NCBI GenBank assembly: GCA_036658435.1
Contig: JAVXEO010000021.1
Location: 1 to 31,603 of the forward strand
Direction of reading: 5' to 3'
Source: DIGJ01 sp036658435
Lineage (GTDB): Bacteria > Bacillota > Clostridia > Lachnospirales > Lachnospiraceae
Length of the DNA: 31,603 nt
Below the pieces are notes generated by a model, which had not been told where the DNA came from, did not search any database, and saw nothing but the letters and a program-made list of their open reading frames with translations. The position numbers and the translations under genes were made by a program. Below, piece after piece: positions 8,529 through 17,640 of this stretch. The first letter of the stretch is position 1; each line of letters begins with the position of its first letter.

Positions 8529-9509
8529 TTATTGTTCTTTTGTGACTAAGGTTTCTACATTATCCTTGGTAACTAAGCTATTATCAAGAACTACATTTGC
8601 TTCCACATCTTTTCCCTCTAAGTAATCAAATGCTGTATTTAAGATTGCTTTTCCCAGGAAAAATGGAGGTTCTGCAATGGTTGCCTCTGCTTTTCCACTT
8701 TTGATCGCTTCTAATGTATCATCAATGGCATCGCAGCCAATTACGGTTATTTCTTCTAATCTTCCAGCTGCTTCAATGGCTTCTAAAGCTCCTAAAAGCA
8801 TTTCATCATTTGCCGCATACAGACCATCAATTTCCTTGTTTGCCTGTAAGATATTTTCCATTACTGTCATACCGGTAGCTCGGTCAAAATCAGCCACCTG
8901 GCAAGCCACAATTTTCATATCCGGGTTTGCAGCCATAACCTCATTAAATCCTTTGGATCGGTTCTGTGCAACGTTAGTTCCCATAATTCCCTGAAGTTCC
9001 ACTATCTTTCCTTTGCCGCCTAAAGTATCCGCTAAGTACTGTCCTGCTATTTTACCGGATTTAATAGCGTCATACCCAATATGTGCAATTACCGTTCCGC
9101 CATTGGATTCACGGTCCATAGTAAACACCGGAATACCCGCATCATTGCAAGCTTCTACCGAAGCAACGATAGCATCCGAATCGCAGGTGTCAATTATAAT
9201 TGCATCTGGATTTTTAGTAATTAAATTTTCAACATCTTTCATCTGAATGGTCGGATCATCTTGTGCATCTGTAATATAGAGTTCTATACCTTTTTCATCT
9301 GCCGCTTTCTGAACGCCATCTTTTACATCTACAAAAAACGGATTTGTCTGTGTATTCATTGCCAAACCAATGACATATTTTTTTTCTGCCGTATCCGTAC
9401 TTGTCTTCTCCGCTGCTCCTCCATTCGTTTCTTTTGTTGCACAACCGGATAATAAACTTGCTGCCATAAGTGTTGCTGCCATCATAAATACTACCATTCT
9501 CTTTTTCAT
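8529..9509 (-). CDS. rbsB: Ribose-type ABC transporter substrate-binding lipoprotein
   Basis: This 326-residue receptor delivers ribose (or a related pentose) to the RbsA-RbsC importer. A lipoprotein signal with lipobox LSGC and Cys23 is followed by a family 2-type periplasmic-binding fold. Recognisable stretches are IGLAMNTQTNPFF near residue 45, AIIIDTCDSDAI near 105, and LYAANDEMLLGALEA near 235, the equivalent of the ANNDxMALGA motif. The start at 9509 has AAGGAAGG eight bases upstream; extending to 9548 would add a lysine-rich leader without a ribosome site. It is the last gene of the rbs operon, ahead of a strong terminator. Ribose is inferred from the company of rbsK and rbsD. Confidence 0.93.
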   Translation of the reverse strand: MKKRMVVFMMAATLMAASLLSGCATKETNGGAAEKTSTDTAEKKYVIGLAMNTQTNPFFVDVKDGVQKAADEKGIELYITDAQDDPTIQMKDVENLITKNPDAIIIDTCDSDAIVASVEACNDAGIPVFTMDRESNGGTVIAHIGYDAIKSGKIAGQYLADTLGGKGKIVELQGIMGTNVAQNRSKGFNEVMAANPDMKIVACQVADFDRATGMTVMENILQANKEIDGLYAANDEMLLGALEAIEAAGRLEEITVIGCDAIDDTLEAIKSGKAEATIAEPPFFLGKAILNTAFDYLEGKDVEANVVLDNSLVTKDNVETLVTKEQ

Positions 9510-9548
9510 AAATATTACCTTCCTTTTCTTTTTTTTATTATATCGCAT

Positions 9549-10520
9549 CTATTCTGCTTTTGCAGATAAATCTTTTACTTTTTTGTCAACAAGTACTGCA
9601 ATTAAAATTACGGCACCCTTTACAATATTGGTTGCATGTGGATTTACATTCATTAATGTCAGGATATTATCAATAATACCCATAATCATTGCTCCTACCA
9701 CGGTTGGTAATACAAATCCCGTTCCACCGCTCAAACTTGTTCCACCAAGAATTACAGCTGCAATGGCATCCATTTCAATTCCCTCACCGGTTGTAGATTG
9801 TGCAGAGCCTAAGCGTGCCGTTAAAATAATAGCAGCAATACCACATAGTAAGCCATTGATTGTATATACCATCCATTCTGTTTTTTTTGTAGAAATACCA
9901 GAAAGTCTTGCCGCTTCTTTGTTTCCACCAAATGCATATACGGTACGGCCAAATGCCGTTTGTGTTAATATAAAGTGCCCAAGAAAGAATAAAACTATAA
10001 GTATTATAACCGGAAATGGTATTCCAAAGACAGTTCCCTTTCCTATAAATTTATACGCATCGACTTTTACCGGAATTGGAGAACCCTTTGTATAAACCAA
10101 CACACAGCCTCTTAAAAGTGTCATCATTCCTAATGTTGAAATAAAGGGTGGAATTCCACACTGTGCAACCCAAAATCCATTTATAAATCCACAGCCAACT
10201 CCTATTGCAAGGGCTGTTACAATGGCCAGAAATACATTGCCAGTAGCGGCCAGTACTCCCGAAGCCAATACACCGGCCAATCCCAGAATGGAACCAACCG
10301 ATAGATCAATCCCTCCGGTTAAAATAACGAAAGTCATCCCACAACCAACAACACCTGCAACCGTAATCTGTTTAAACACATTAAACAGGTTATTTACGCT
10401 TAAAAAACTTGGTGACAATATAGAAGCAAATACGCAAATTACCAAAAGTATCATGACCGAACGGTATACATTCACTTGGTTAATTATTTTTTTCTTATTC
10501 ATCTTAAATGGATTTTTCAT
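9549..10520 (-). CDS. rbsC: Ribose-type ABC transporter permease
   Basis: This 323-residue membrane protein is the channel of the ribose importer, expected as a homodimer. It has eight to ten hydrophobic segments and the family motifs GMTFVILTGGIDLSVGS near residue 65 and ILGGTSLSGGTG near residue 255. The start at 10520 is supported by GGGAGG eight bases upstream; an in-frame ATG at 10547 has no comparable site. The first codons overlap the 3' end of rbsA by 17 bases, so translation is probably coupled. A 241-codon antisense reading frame over this gene and rbsB is a shadow. Confidence 0.94.
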   Translation of the reverse strand: MKNPFKMNKKKIINQVNVYRSVMILLVICVFASILSPSFLSVNNLFNVFKQITVAGVVGCGMTFVILTGGIDLSVGSILGLAGVLASGVLAATGNVFLAIVTALAIGVGCGFINGFWVAQCGIPPFISTLGMMTLLRGCVLVYTKGSPIPVKVDAYKFIGKGTVFGIPFPVIILIVLFFLGHFILTQTAFGRTVYAFGGNKEAARLSGISTKKTEWMVYTINGLLCGIAAIILTARLGSAQSTTGEGIEMDAIAAVILGGTSLSGGTGFVLPTVVGAMIMGIIDNILTLMNVNPHATNIVKGAVILIAVLVDKKVKDLSAKAE

Positions 10521-12012
10521 TTTCAATACCTCCCGATGCATGAGCAAGAATCGTTTCTTGATTCATCTCTTCTTTTGCAATTTCAAATACAACATACCCT
10601 TCTCGCATGATTAGAATACGGTCACTCATCCCAATTACCTCGGGTAAATCTGTAGAAATTAAAATAATACTTTTTCCTTCCTTGGTAAGCTGATCCATTA
10701 TGGCATAAATTTCCGCTTTTGCTCCAACATCAACGCCACGTGTGGGTTCATCCAAAATTAAAATATCTGGATTCGCTTCTAACATTTTAGCAAACACAAC
10801 CTTCTGTTGGTTGCCTCCACTAAGATTTCCTGCTAATTGTGAAGAGCTGCTAATTCGAATATTCAATTTATTTACTTCCTGATTCACGCATTGATCCTCA
10901 TAGTTCTTATTTAGATGAAGCCCTTTTGAAAATTTTTTCAAAGATGACATGGTAATGTTTTCTCGAATGCTTCGAATCAGTACCAATCCTTCCTGCTTTC
11001 TATCATCCGATATAAAGCCAATCCCTGCTGCCAATGCCTTTTTCGGTGAGGAGCAGTCCTTTTCTTCTCCCTTCATCCAAATCGTTCCACTCATTTTCGG
11101 TAATGCTCCATAAAGGATCTTGGAAAGTTCAATTGTACCGGAACCCAGAAGACCGGAAATACCCAGAATCTCCCCTTGATGAAGTTGTAGATTTGCATTA
11201 TGAACTCCCTTGCTATTCATATCCTTTGCCTCAAAAATAATCTCTTTCGATTCGTAGTTCCTTATGGGGTAAAGATTTTCTACATTTCGTCCAACCATCA
11301 TGGATACCACATCATCATAGTTCGTATCCTGAATATTCTTTGTTGCTATATACTTTCCATCTCGAAATACCGTTAAACGATCGGAAATTTTAAAGATTTC
11401 ATCCATTCTATGAGAAATATATAAGATTGCGATATTTTGTTTCTTTAAGTCTTCAATAATGCCAAATAAAATTTCAATTTCTTCCTCTGTAAGTGCCGCC
11501 GTTGGTTCATCCATAATAATGACTTTTGCACCAATGGTTAAGCATTTTGCAATTTCTATCATTTGAGATTCCCCTACGGATAAATGACTGATTTTGGTTT
11601 TACTATTTACCTTTAGGTTTAAGCGGTTTAAAACTTCCTGTGCGTCTTTATATAATTTTTTCCAATCAACCGCCCCATATGATTTTTGGGGAAGTCTTCC
11701 AAGATACATATTTTCCGCTACGGATAAATCAGGTACCATATTAAATTCTTGATAAATCATAGCGATTCCTTTGCGTTCCGCTTCTTTTGTTGAGTGAAAA
11801 ACCACCTCTTCCCCATTTACATACATTTTTCCGGAGGTATACGGTTGTGCACCTGCAATAATTTTCATTAATGTAGATTTTCCCGCTCCATTTTCACCGC
11901 ATAAGGCATGTACTTCTCCGGGATGCACATCCAGATGCACTCCATCCAACGCTTTTACGCCCGGAAAAGTCTTAACAATTGACTCGAGTTTTAAGACAAA
12001 ATTTTCCTGCAT
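10504..12012 (-). CDS. rbsA: Ribose-type ABC transporter ATP-binding protein
   Basis: This 502-residue protein has two fused ATPase domains that power the importer. Domain 1 has Walker A GENGAGKST near residue 38, signature LSVGE near 140 and Walker B VIIMDEP near 160. Domain 2 has signature LSGGNQQKV near 400 and Walker B ILILDEPTRGVD near 425. Its Walker A region reads GLLGSGTIEL, where relatives usually have GxxGAGRTEL, the usual degeneracy taken a little further. The start at 12012 has GGGAG five bases upstream, with an alternative in-frame ATG at 12024. It overlaps the 3' end of the ORF frame before rbsD by none after this start choice, and overlaps rbsC by 17 bases. Confidence 0.94.
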   Translation of the reverse strand: MQENFVLKLESIVKTFPGVKALDGVHLDVHPGEVHALCGENGAGKSTLMKIIAGAQPYTSGKMYVNGEEVVFHSTKEAERKGIAMIYQEFNMVPDLSVAENMYLGRLPQKSYGAVDWKKLYKDAQEVLNRLNLKVNSKTKISHLSVGESQMIEIAKCLTIGAKVIIMDEPTAALTEEEIEILFGIIEDLKKQNIAILYISHRMDEIFKISDRLTVFRDGKYIATKNIQDTNYDDVVSMMVGRNVENLYPIRNYESKEIIFEAKDMNSKGVHNANLQLHQGEILGISGLLGSGTIELSKILYGALPKMSGTIWMKGEEKDCSSPKKALAAGIGFISDDRKQEGLVLIRSIRENITMSSLKKFSKGLHLNKNYEDQCVNQEVNKLNIRISSSSQLAGNLSGGNQQKVVFAKMLEANPDILILDEPTRGVDVGAKAEIYAIMDQLTKEGKSIILISTDLPEVIGMSDRILIMREGYVVFEIAKEEMNQETILAHASGGIENEKSI

Positions 12013-12032
12013 TTTTTCTCCCATCTTCCACC

Positions 12033-12431
12033 TTAATAGGCACACCCTGCAATCAAAATCACATTGGTATAACCGGTGAATTCTCCCGTTAAGATAATTG
12101 CTTTTGCTTCTTTACTTCGTTCTTTTAATTCTTTATGGGGAATGTAATCTACAAAAATTCCTTCCGGAAGAAGTTTTAATGCTTTTTTATGAATTTCAGG
12201 ACTTACGGTTAAGGCTTCTTCTGCAAATATAGCTCCTTCTATTACCAGATATTTTTCAATTTCTTCCAATACTTCTAAGTATCCCGGGCTTCCCTGTTTC
12301 CATCCCAAATCAATTCTTTCCACCCCTTTTGGAATTGGTAATCCTGCATCACCAATAATTAGCATATCCATATGTCTGATTTCTGCCAGTACTCTTGCCA
12401 GCTGCGGATGTAAAATTCCTGTTTTTAACAT
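12033..12431 (-). CDS. rbsD: D-ribose pyranase
   Basis: This 132-residue cytoplasmic enzyme interconverts pyranose and furanose forms of ribose so that ribokinase receives the furanose. Length is normal for RbsD. His20 and Asp28 (in GDAGLP) match the catalytic positions of the family, and the C-terminal TGEFTGYTNVIL matches the sugar-binding tail. It sits between rbsK and rbsA with short gaps. Confidence 0.95.
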   Translation of the reverse strand: MLKTGILHPQLARVLAEIRHMDMLIIGDAGLPIPKGVERIDLGWKQGSPGYLEVLEEIEKYLVIEGAIFAEEALTVSPEIHKKALKLLPEGIFVDYIPHKELKERSKEAKAIILTGEFTGYTNVILIAGCAY

Positions 12432-12451
12432 AAACTCTGCACCTTCCCTTC

Positions 12452-13375
12452 TTAATGTGTTTTTAAAAATTCTTCAATCTCTTTTCTATCCGGCATTGCA
12501 GGTGTCGTTCCAATTCTTTGAACGGAAATAGCCGCTAGTGCATTCGCGAATTTGGAAGCCTCCCATAGATCTTTTCCTTCTGAAAGAGCTGCCAGTAATC
12601 CTCCGTTAAAAGCATCTCCTGCTCCTGTTGTATCCACCGCTTCTACATGATATGCCGGTATCATCCCTTTTTTATCCTTTGTTGCAAGATAAACTCCTCT
12701 TCCTCCAAGTGTAATCAATACATTTTCAACTCCTCGTGCGAAGAACCAATGGGCTGCTTTGTCTGCAGCTTCTTCCGAGTCAATGGCAATTCCTGTTAAA
12801 ATCTCTGCTTCTACTTCATTTGGTGTAATTAAATATATCTTTTCTAAAACTTCTTCTTTTATTGGCTGAACCGGTGCTGTGTTTAAAATGATTTTCACTC
12901 CATTGGCATAAGCAATGTCTACAATCTTTTCAACGGAAGAAACATTGGTTTCCAACTGGGTTAACAAATATTCTGACTCCGATATTACATTGGTGAGAGA
13001 TTCTACTTCCTGGTCTGTTATGGTATTACACGCTCCCAAGACAACTACAATTTCGTTTTGGCTGCTACTTTCGTCTACCATAATAAGTGCCGCTCCCGTT
13101 TCCGTCTCTTCCGTTATAAATACATGACCCGCATCCATAGCAAGTTCTTTCATTGCCTCTAGTGCAACCGCTCCAAAAGTGTCTTTTCCTATTTTGGTTA
13201 CCATAGTAACCTCCGCTCCTGCTTTATGCGCTGCAACTCCTTGGTTGAATCCTTTTCCTCCAGGCCCCATTTTAAACATACTTCCCTTTACGGTTTCCCC
13301 TGGTGCAGGAAGGTGGGGTGTTCTTCCCATCAAATCTACTACAAAGCTTCCAAATACCGTTACTTTTTTTCCCAT
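12452..13375 (-). CDS. rbsK: Ribokinase
   Basis: This 307-residue PfkB-family kinase phosphorylates D-ribose to ribose 5-phosphate. The N-terminal substrate signature GPGGKGFNQGVA lies at residues 38-49. The C-terminal signature DTTGAGDAFNGG holds the catalytic base Asp254, and NEVEAE near residue 187 matches the magnesium-binding region. It is the first gene of the rbs operon; the start has AAAGGA eight bases upstream. A palindromic regulator site lies about 73 bases upstream at 13448-13465. Leading with rbsK rather than rbsA or rbsD is common in Firmicutes. Confidence 0.95.
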   Translation of the reverse strand: MGKKVTVFGSFVVDLMGRTPHLPAPGETVKGSMFKMGPGGKGFNQGVAAHKAGAEVTMVTKIGKDTFGAVALEAMKELAMDAGHVFITEETETGAALIMVDESSSQNEIVVVLGACNTITDQEVESLTNVISESEYLLTQLETNVSSVEKIVDIAYANGVKIILNTAPVQPIKEEVLEKIYLITPNEVEAEILTGIAIDSEEAADKAAHWFFARGVENVLITLGGRGVYLATKDKKGMIPAYHVEAVDTTGAGDAFNGGLLAALSEGKDLWEASKFANALAAISVQRIGTTPAMPDRKEIEEFLKTH

Positions 13376-13447
13376 AATCTACGTCCTTTCTTTATTGTAT
13401 GTCTTACTTTTATTGTTTTATAATCCCTATAACCCAGTAGATTTCTA

Positions 13448-13465
13448 TATGTAATCGGTTACATA
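13448..13465. promoter_or_regulatory. Operator upstream of the ribose operon (LacI-type or cre)
   Basis: TATGTAATCGGTTACATA is a palindrome with one mismatch and the same type as the site before the upstream regulator gene. The minus-strand core TGTAACCGATTACA also satisfies the CcpA cre consensus, so either protein could bind here. Confidence 0.7.
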
Positions 13466-13474
13466 CTTTTTAAA

Positions 13475-13504
13475 AATAATTAGAGCCCGTAGTCTCCAAT
13501 TATT
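13475..13504 (-). terminator. Probable terminator after the rbsR-like gene
   Basis: An 11-base stem with one G-U pair (AATAATTGGAG / CTCTAATTATT) and an eight-base loop begins five bases after the regulator stop on minus and runs into three further U residues. The U run is short, so some read-through into rbsK is likely. Confidence 0.5.
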
Positions 13505-13509
13505 TTGTT

Positions 13510-14523
13510 TTATTTTAATTTTTCCGAACCCCTTAATACTATCTGATAGGGTACGTTCTGACGAACGGGGCTCTCCGGTACTGTTTTATCCTTTAATCGT
13601 TCCAGTAATAAATTCATGGCCGCTCTTCCTTGTTGTTTCGCATCCCTGGCTATTACGGAAAGTTTATAATCAATAATCTTCAGTGTTTCAATATCATCAA
13701 ATCCTATCATTGATATTTGTTTTCCTATTTTAATCTTATGTTCTGTAAAATACTTTAGACAGCCAAGACTCGTTAAATTGTTTGAAGAAAATATCGCCGT
13801 TGGTGGTTCTTTAAGATTCAATAATTGTTCTGTACACTCATAGGCTTTTTCTATTTTAAAGTCTCCGGATACCACATACTCTGGATTAAGTTCAATTCCT
13901 GCCTCACTCAAAGCCTTTTTATATCCCTTGAAGCGATCTCTTCCCGGTCTCGATGTCTCGGGGCCTGTAATAATTGCTATTCTTTCGTGCCCTGCTTTTA
14001 TCAAAGCATTCACTCCTTCACAAGATCCTGCTAAATTATCTACAAAAACGCCCTCAAATACTTCACCTTTAATATCACGGTCTACTAAGACAACCGGAAT
14101 TCCACTTTTTTGTATATGCAGCAGCTTATTCTTCGTTCTCTCATCCATTTCTGAAACCGGAGTAATAATGATTCCATTTAATCTTTGACTTTCTACCATA
14201 TTCAAAAAATCTTGTTCAATCTGTTTGTTTTCATTGCTTCCCATAAAATGTATATTATATCCATTCTGTTCTGCAATTTCACTGATACCACTTATCACAC
14301 TGGAAAAATATTCATTCTCAATATCCGGTATCAAAACTCCTACACTCAAAGTATCCCTTGTACTCAGACTTCTTGCAATTGCACTTGGAACAAACTGATA
14401 TTCCTCAACTGCCTGTAGTACCTTTTTCCGCGTCTCATCCCTTACATATCCAGAATTATTCATTACCCTAGATACCGTTGCTGAAGACACTCCAATGGTT
14501 TTTGCCAATTCCTTAATATTCAT
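13510..14523 (-). CDS. rbsR: LacI-family regulator, probable ribose operon repressor
   Basis: This 337-residue protein has an N-terminal LacI helix-turn-helix (residues 3-22, recognition helix SSATVSRVM), a hinge near residue 50 (FVPSAIARSLSTRD) and a sugar-sensing core. It lies directly before rbsK in the same direction. Near-identical palindromes occur before its own gene and before rbsK, so it is inferred to repress both. The ATG at 14523 has GGGTG five bases upstream; an in-frame TTG at 14535 is less likely. The symbol rests on position; other members of this family, including CcpA, recognise similar sites. Confidence 0.82.
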   Translation of the reverse strand: MNIKELAKTIGVSSATVSRVMNNSGYVRDETRKKVLQAVEEYQFVPSAIARSLSTRDTLSVGVLIPDIENEYFSSVISGISEIAEQNGYNIHFMGSNENKQIEQDFLNMVESQRLNGIIITPVSEMDERTKNKLLHIQKSGIPVVLVDRDIKGEVFEGVFVDNLAGSCEGVNALIKAGHERIAIITGPETSRPGRDRFKGYKKALSEAGIELNPEYVVSGDFKIEKAYECTEQLLNLKEPPTAIFSSNNLTSLGCLKYFTEHKIKIGKQISMIGFDDIETLKIIDYKLSVIARDAKQQGRAAMNLLLERLKDKTVPESPVRQNVPYQIVLRGSEKLK

Positions 14524-14548
14524 AATTTCACCCAAGTTACCTCGTTTT

Positions 14549-14566
14549 GTAGGAATCGGTTACATG
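14549..14566. promoter_or_regulatory. Second, degenerate operator before the rbsR-like gene
   Basis: GTAGGAATCGGTTACATG keeps the right half-site GGTTACAT exactly while the left half is degraded. It lies in the predicted 5' leader, about 40 bases from the better operator. Confidence 0.45.
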
Positions 14567-14587
14567 ATATTTCTTTTTCATTCTTGT

Positions 14588-14605
14588 TGTGTAACCGATT
14601 ACATA
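14588..14605. promoter_or_regulatory. Operator overlapping the rbsR-like promoter start
   Basis: TGTGTAACCGATTACATA is a near-perfect palindrome of the same type as the site before rbsK. It covers the predicted transcription start near 14603, fitting autorepression. Confidence 0.7.
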
Positions 14606-14609
14606 TATG

Positions 14610-14638
14610 ATGTTACCATTCTATATCTTATTTGTAAA
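14610..14638 (-). promoter_or_regulatory. Promoter of the rbsR-like gene
   Basis: On minus, -35 TTTACA (14633-14638), a 17-base spacer, and -10 TAACAT (14610-14615). The predicted start falls inside the operator at 14588-14605. Confidence 0.55.
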
Positions 14639-14758
14639 TGCTTTTTTGTGCATTTTTTTAACTTCATTTACTTTTCACAAAATTTTATTGTGCATTTTGG
14701 TTATATTTTTAGTGAATTCTTTTAAAAAATGGACTTCACCCTTTATTCTATAGAATTT

Positions 14759-15670
14759 CTACATAAATTTCTTTTTTTTAAATATAATCAGGCTGCTTAT
14801 TACAACCAAAAGGCTAATTCCTATAATTACAGGATATCCATATTTCCAGGCCAGCTCCGGCATATGAATAAAATTCATTCCATACCAACCCACAATTAAT
14901 GTCAGAGGCAGAAAGATTGTAGTTACCATGGTCAGCACCTTCATTACATTATTCTGTCTAATACCAATCTCTGCCTGGTATACATCCTGTACCTGCATGG
15001 CGTACTCTCGCAGCACCTGGGTTTCTCCCTGCAGCCTGGCTGCTCTATCTGCGAAAACGTGAAACATGGTTACCTCTTCTTTTTCAAAAAAATCCATTTC
15101 ATTTTCATATAAATTTTCTCCCAGATCCCGCATCTGGCTATAATAACGATAGAGACGGGAAATTTCTTTTTTTAGTTTCAGCATACGGCAATTTAAATTA
15201 TCCGAATTCCCTTTTAAAATTTTCTCTTCGATTTTTGTAATTTCCTTTTCCAATGCCGCCAGATATAAAAGATCGTCTTCCATTAATGACAGCAAAAAAT
15301 CATATAGAAAACGTTCCAAGGTGTAGTTTTTACGAAGCTTCGATGCCCGAATATTTTCAATATTTTTTAGCACAAGACCACTGTCATCAATAAAAATTAG
15401 TTTACGCTCTAAAATATAAAATGCAAATCCAAGATTCTTTTCATGTTGATCTTTTATTGGGATATGAAAGGTTCCAAATAGATAATTCATATGGCTTTCT
15501 AATTTGCAAAAATGAATGGTGTCCTCTTTTTGGTTCAAGGAATACCCTGCCGGAATTTCATCTTCTTTTTCCCATTCTTCCCTGGAGAACACGGCCACTC
15601 CATCTTTCCCCTGCTTCCATTTCACAATATCTGTTTTTTTCATACTGTCTTGCTGAATTTGATAAAACAA
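14759..15670 (-). CDS. corA: CorA-family magnesium/divalent cation channel
   Basis: This roughly 303-residue protein belongs to the CorA pentameric Mg2+ channels. The cytoplasmic domain fills the first 230 residues and includes a long helical segment. The first membrane helix ends in YGMNF, the GMN selectivity motif, followed by a short loop (IHMPELAWKYG) and a second membrane helix before a Lys-rich tail. A TTG start at 15670 is chosen because AAGGAAG lies seven bases upstream and the resulting N-terminus (MFYQIQQ) fits the family; a GTG at 15706 would add 12 residues but lacks a ribosome site. It lies behind the atp operon on the same strand with a hairpin between them. Confidence 0.9.
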   Translation of the reverse strand: MFYQIQQDSMKKTDIVKWKQGKDGVAVFSREEWEKEDEIPAGYSLNQKEDTIHFCKLESHMNYLFGTFHIPIKDQHEKNLGFAFYILERKLIFIDDSGLVLKNIENIRASKLRKNYTLERFLYDFLLSLMEDDLLYLAALEKEITKIEEKILKGNSDNLNCRMLKLKKEISRLYRYYSQMRDLGENLYENEMDFFEKEEVTMFHVFADRAARLQGETQVLREYAMQVQDVYQAEIGIRQNNVMKVLTMVTTIFLPLTLIVGWYGMNFIHMPELAWKYGYPVIIGISLLVVISSLIIFKKKKFM

Positions 15671-15725
15671 ATATGACACTTCCTTTCCAAAAATACCTCT
15701 TTTCACTTATGTAAAAATGCAGAAA

Positions 15726-15762
15726 TTCGTTGTCCAAGAACCTTAGATTCTCAAACAACGAA
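15726..15762 (-). terminator. Terminator after the ATP synthase operon
   Basis: On minus, a seven-base outer stem (TTCGTTG / CAACGAA) with an inner five-base stem and then UUUCU. It starts four bases after the atpC stop. On plus the same hairpin is followed by CTTTTTATTT, so it could work in both directions. Confidence 0.65.
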
Positions 15763-15766
15763 CTTT

Positions 15767-16174
15767 TTATTTCACTTTTTCTGCTAAATTAATACGAAGC
15801 AAGGCTCTGTGAAGCGCAACTTCTGCTCGTGCAATATCGGTCTGGTTGTCGTTAGAAATTCTTTCCTCCGCACGAGCCAGTGCTTCTTTTGCACGGTCCA
15901 AATCTATTTCATCCGGCCACTCACAAGCCTCTGCCAGAATAATTACCTTATCCTGAAGGATTTCAACAAATCCATCATGAAGCGCCGCTTCCTTTATCTC
16001 TCCGTCTTTCATAAAACGAAGTACACCCGGTTTAATCACTGCGGTTAATGGGATATGACCTGCCAGAATTCCAATATCGCCTTCGCTGGTACGAAGTTCC
16101 AGCATATCACATTCCCCTTCATAAAAAATTCGATCCGGACAGATAACCTGGACTTTAAATAATTTTTCAGCCAT
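15767..16174 (-). CDS. atpC: F-type ATP synthase epsilon subunit
   Basis: This 135-residue central-stalk subunit couples rotor and catalytic head and can inhibit ATP hydrolysis. The N-terminal beta sandwich (VQVICPDRIFYEGECDMLELRTSEGDIGILAGHIPL) is the family hallmark. The C-terminal 50 residues form the expected helical pair rich in Ala, Arg and Glu. The start has GGGAGGG five bases upstream. It is the last gene of the atp operon, 11 bases after atpD. Confidence 0.96.
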   Translation of the reverse strand: MAEKLFKVQVICPDRIFYEGECDMLELRTSEGDIGILAGHIPLTAVIKPGVLRFMKDGEIKEAALHDGFVEILQDKVIILAEACEWPDEIDLDRAKEALARAEERISNDNQTDIARAEVALHRALLRINLAEKVK

Positions 16175-16185
16175 GGAATCCCTCC

Positions 16186-17583
16186 CTATTTGCTACTTAC
16201 CTTAACAAGTACGTCGTCAATATTACCTGCATTTAAGAAATAGCTTTCAGGTATATCATCATGTTTTCCTTCTAAAATTTCCTTAAATCCTTGTACGGTT
16301 TCCGTAAGAGGAACATATTTCCCCGGTAATCCAGTAAACTGTTCTGCAACATTAAAGGGCTGAGACAAGAATCTTTGAATCTTTCTTGCTCTGGAAACCA
16401 AAAGTTTGTCATCTTCTGAAAGTTCATCCATACCAAGAATTGCTATGATATCCTGTAATTCTTTGTATTTTTGTAAAATTTCCTGAACCCCTCGGGCAAC
16501 TTGATAATGTTCTTCTCCTACCACACGAGGATCCAAAATACGGGAGGAAGACTCCAGTGGATCTACTGCAGGATAAATACCAAGTTCTACAATGGCACGG
16601 GAAAGTACAGTCGTTGCATCCAAATGTGCAAATGTAGTTGCCGGTGCCGGGTCTGTCAAGTCATCTGCAGGTACATATACTGCCTGTACCGAGGTAATTG
16701 AACCATTCTTTGTGGAAGTAATACGCTCCTGCAATGCGCCCATCTCCGTCTGTAATGTAGGCTGATATCCTACTGCACTTGGAATACGTCCAAGCAATGC
16801 CGATACTTCAGATCCTGCCTGGGTAAAACGGAAAATATTATCAATGAAAAGCAATACATCCTTACCACCTTCATCACGAAAGTTTTCTGCCATGGTAAGT
16901 CCGGTAAGACCAACTCGCATTCTTGCACCAGGTGGCTCATTCATCTGTCCAAACACCATGGTTGTTTTGTTAATAACTCCGGATTCTATCATTTCATAGT
17001 AAAGGTCATTTCCTTCACGGGTACGCTCACCAACACCTGCAAATACGGAATATCCCCCATGCTCTGTAGCAATATTGGTGATAAGTTCCTGAATCAAAAC
17101 GGTTTTACCTACACCGGCTCCACCAAACAATCCGATTTTACCACCTTTTTGATACGGGCAAAGAAGGTCTACAACCTTAATACCGGTCTCTAAAACTTCG
17201 GTAGAAGTTGCCTGCTCTTCAAAGGCAGGTGCTTTTCTATGAATGGGTTTGTATTTTACACCCTCTGGTGCTTCTTTACCGTCGATTGGCTGTCCAAGTA
17301 CATTGAACATACGTCCCAATGTGTTTTCTCCAACCGGAACAGAAATCGGTCCGCCGGTTGCCTTGGCTTCCATACCACGTACCAAACCATCGGTTGGTCC
17401 CATTGCGATACATCTTACGGTGTCATCTCCTAAATGCTGAGATGCCTCAACAACTAAAACTTTACCGTCTTTTGTCTGAATATGAATGGCATCATAAATC
17501 TCAGGAAGGTTTCCTTCTTGAAACTTAATATCCAATACCGCACCGATGATCTGAGTGATTTTTCCAACATTTTTGTCTGCCAT
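16186..17583 (-). CDS. atpD: F-type ATP synthase beta subunit
   Basis: This 465-residue subunit carries the catalytic nucleotide sites of the F1 head. The Walker A loop GGAGVGKTVL lies near residue 155, followed by VGERTREGNDLYYEM with the catalytic glutamate region and LLFIDNIFRFTQAGSEVSALLGR as Walker B. Length is normal. AAAGGAG precedes the start. No unusual residue was seen. Confidence 0.98.
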   Translation of the reverse strand: MADKNVGKITQIIGAVLDIKFQEGNLPEIYDAIHIQTKDGKVLVVEASQHLGDDTVRCIAMGPTDGLVRGMEAKATGGPISVPVGENTLGRMFNVLGQPIDGKEAPEGVKYKPIHRKAPAFEEQATSTEVLETGIKVVDLLCPYQKGGKIGLFGGAGVGKTVLIQELITNIATEHGGYSVFAGVGERTREGNDLYYEMIESGVINKTTMVFGQMNEPPGARMRVGLTGLTMAENFRDEGGKDVLLFIDNIFRFTQAGSEVSALLGRIPSAVGYQPTLQTEMGALQERITSTKNGSITSVQAVYVPADDLTDPAPATTFAHLDATTVLSRAIVELGIYPAVDPLESSSRILDPRVVGEEHYQVARGVQEILQKYKELQDIIAILGMDELSEDDKLLVSRARKIQRFLSQPFNVAEQFTGLPGKYVPLTETVQGFKEILEGKHDDIPESYFLNAGNIDDVLVKVSSK

Positions 17584-17640
17584 ATTTATTCACTCACTCC
17601 TTTTGTTATTTGTATCTTTTATTTTAAACGAAACAGTTTA

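Noticed and set aside
9370..10095. 241-codon plus-strand frame
   Set aside because: It is antisense to rbsB and rbsC, whose products are clear family members; the translated frame shows no recognisable domain and no ribosome site was evident.
13510..14523. Calling the second LacI-type gene ccpA
   Set aside because: Its place directly before rbsK and its autoregulatory sites favour a ribose-specific repressor, though cre-like sites keep the question open.
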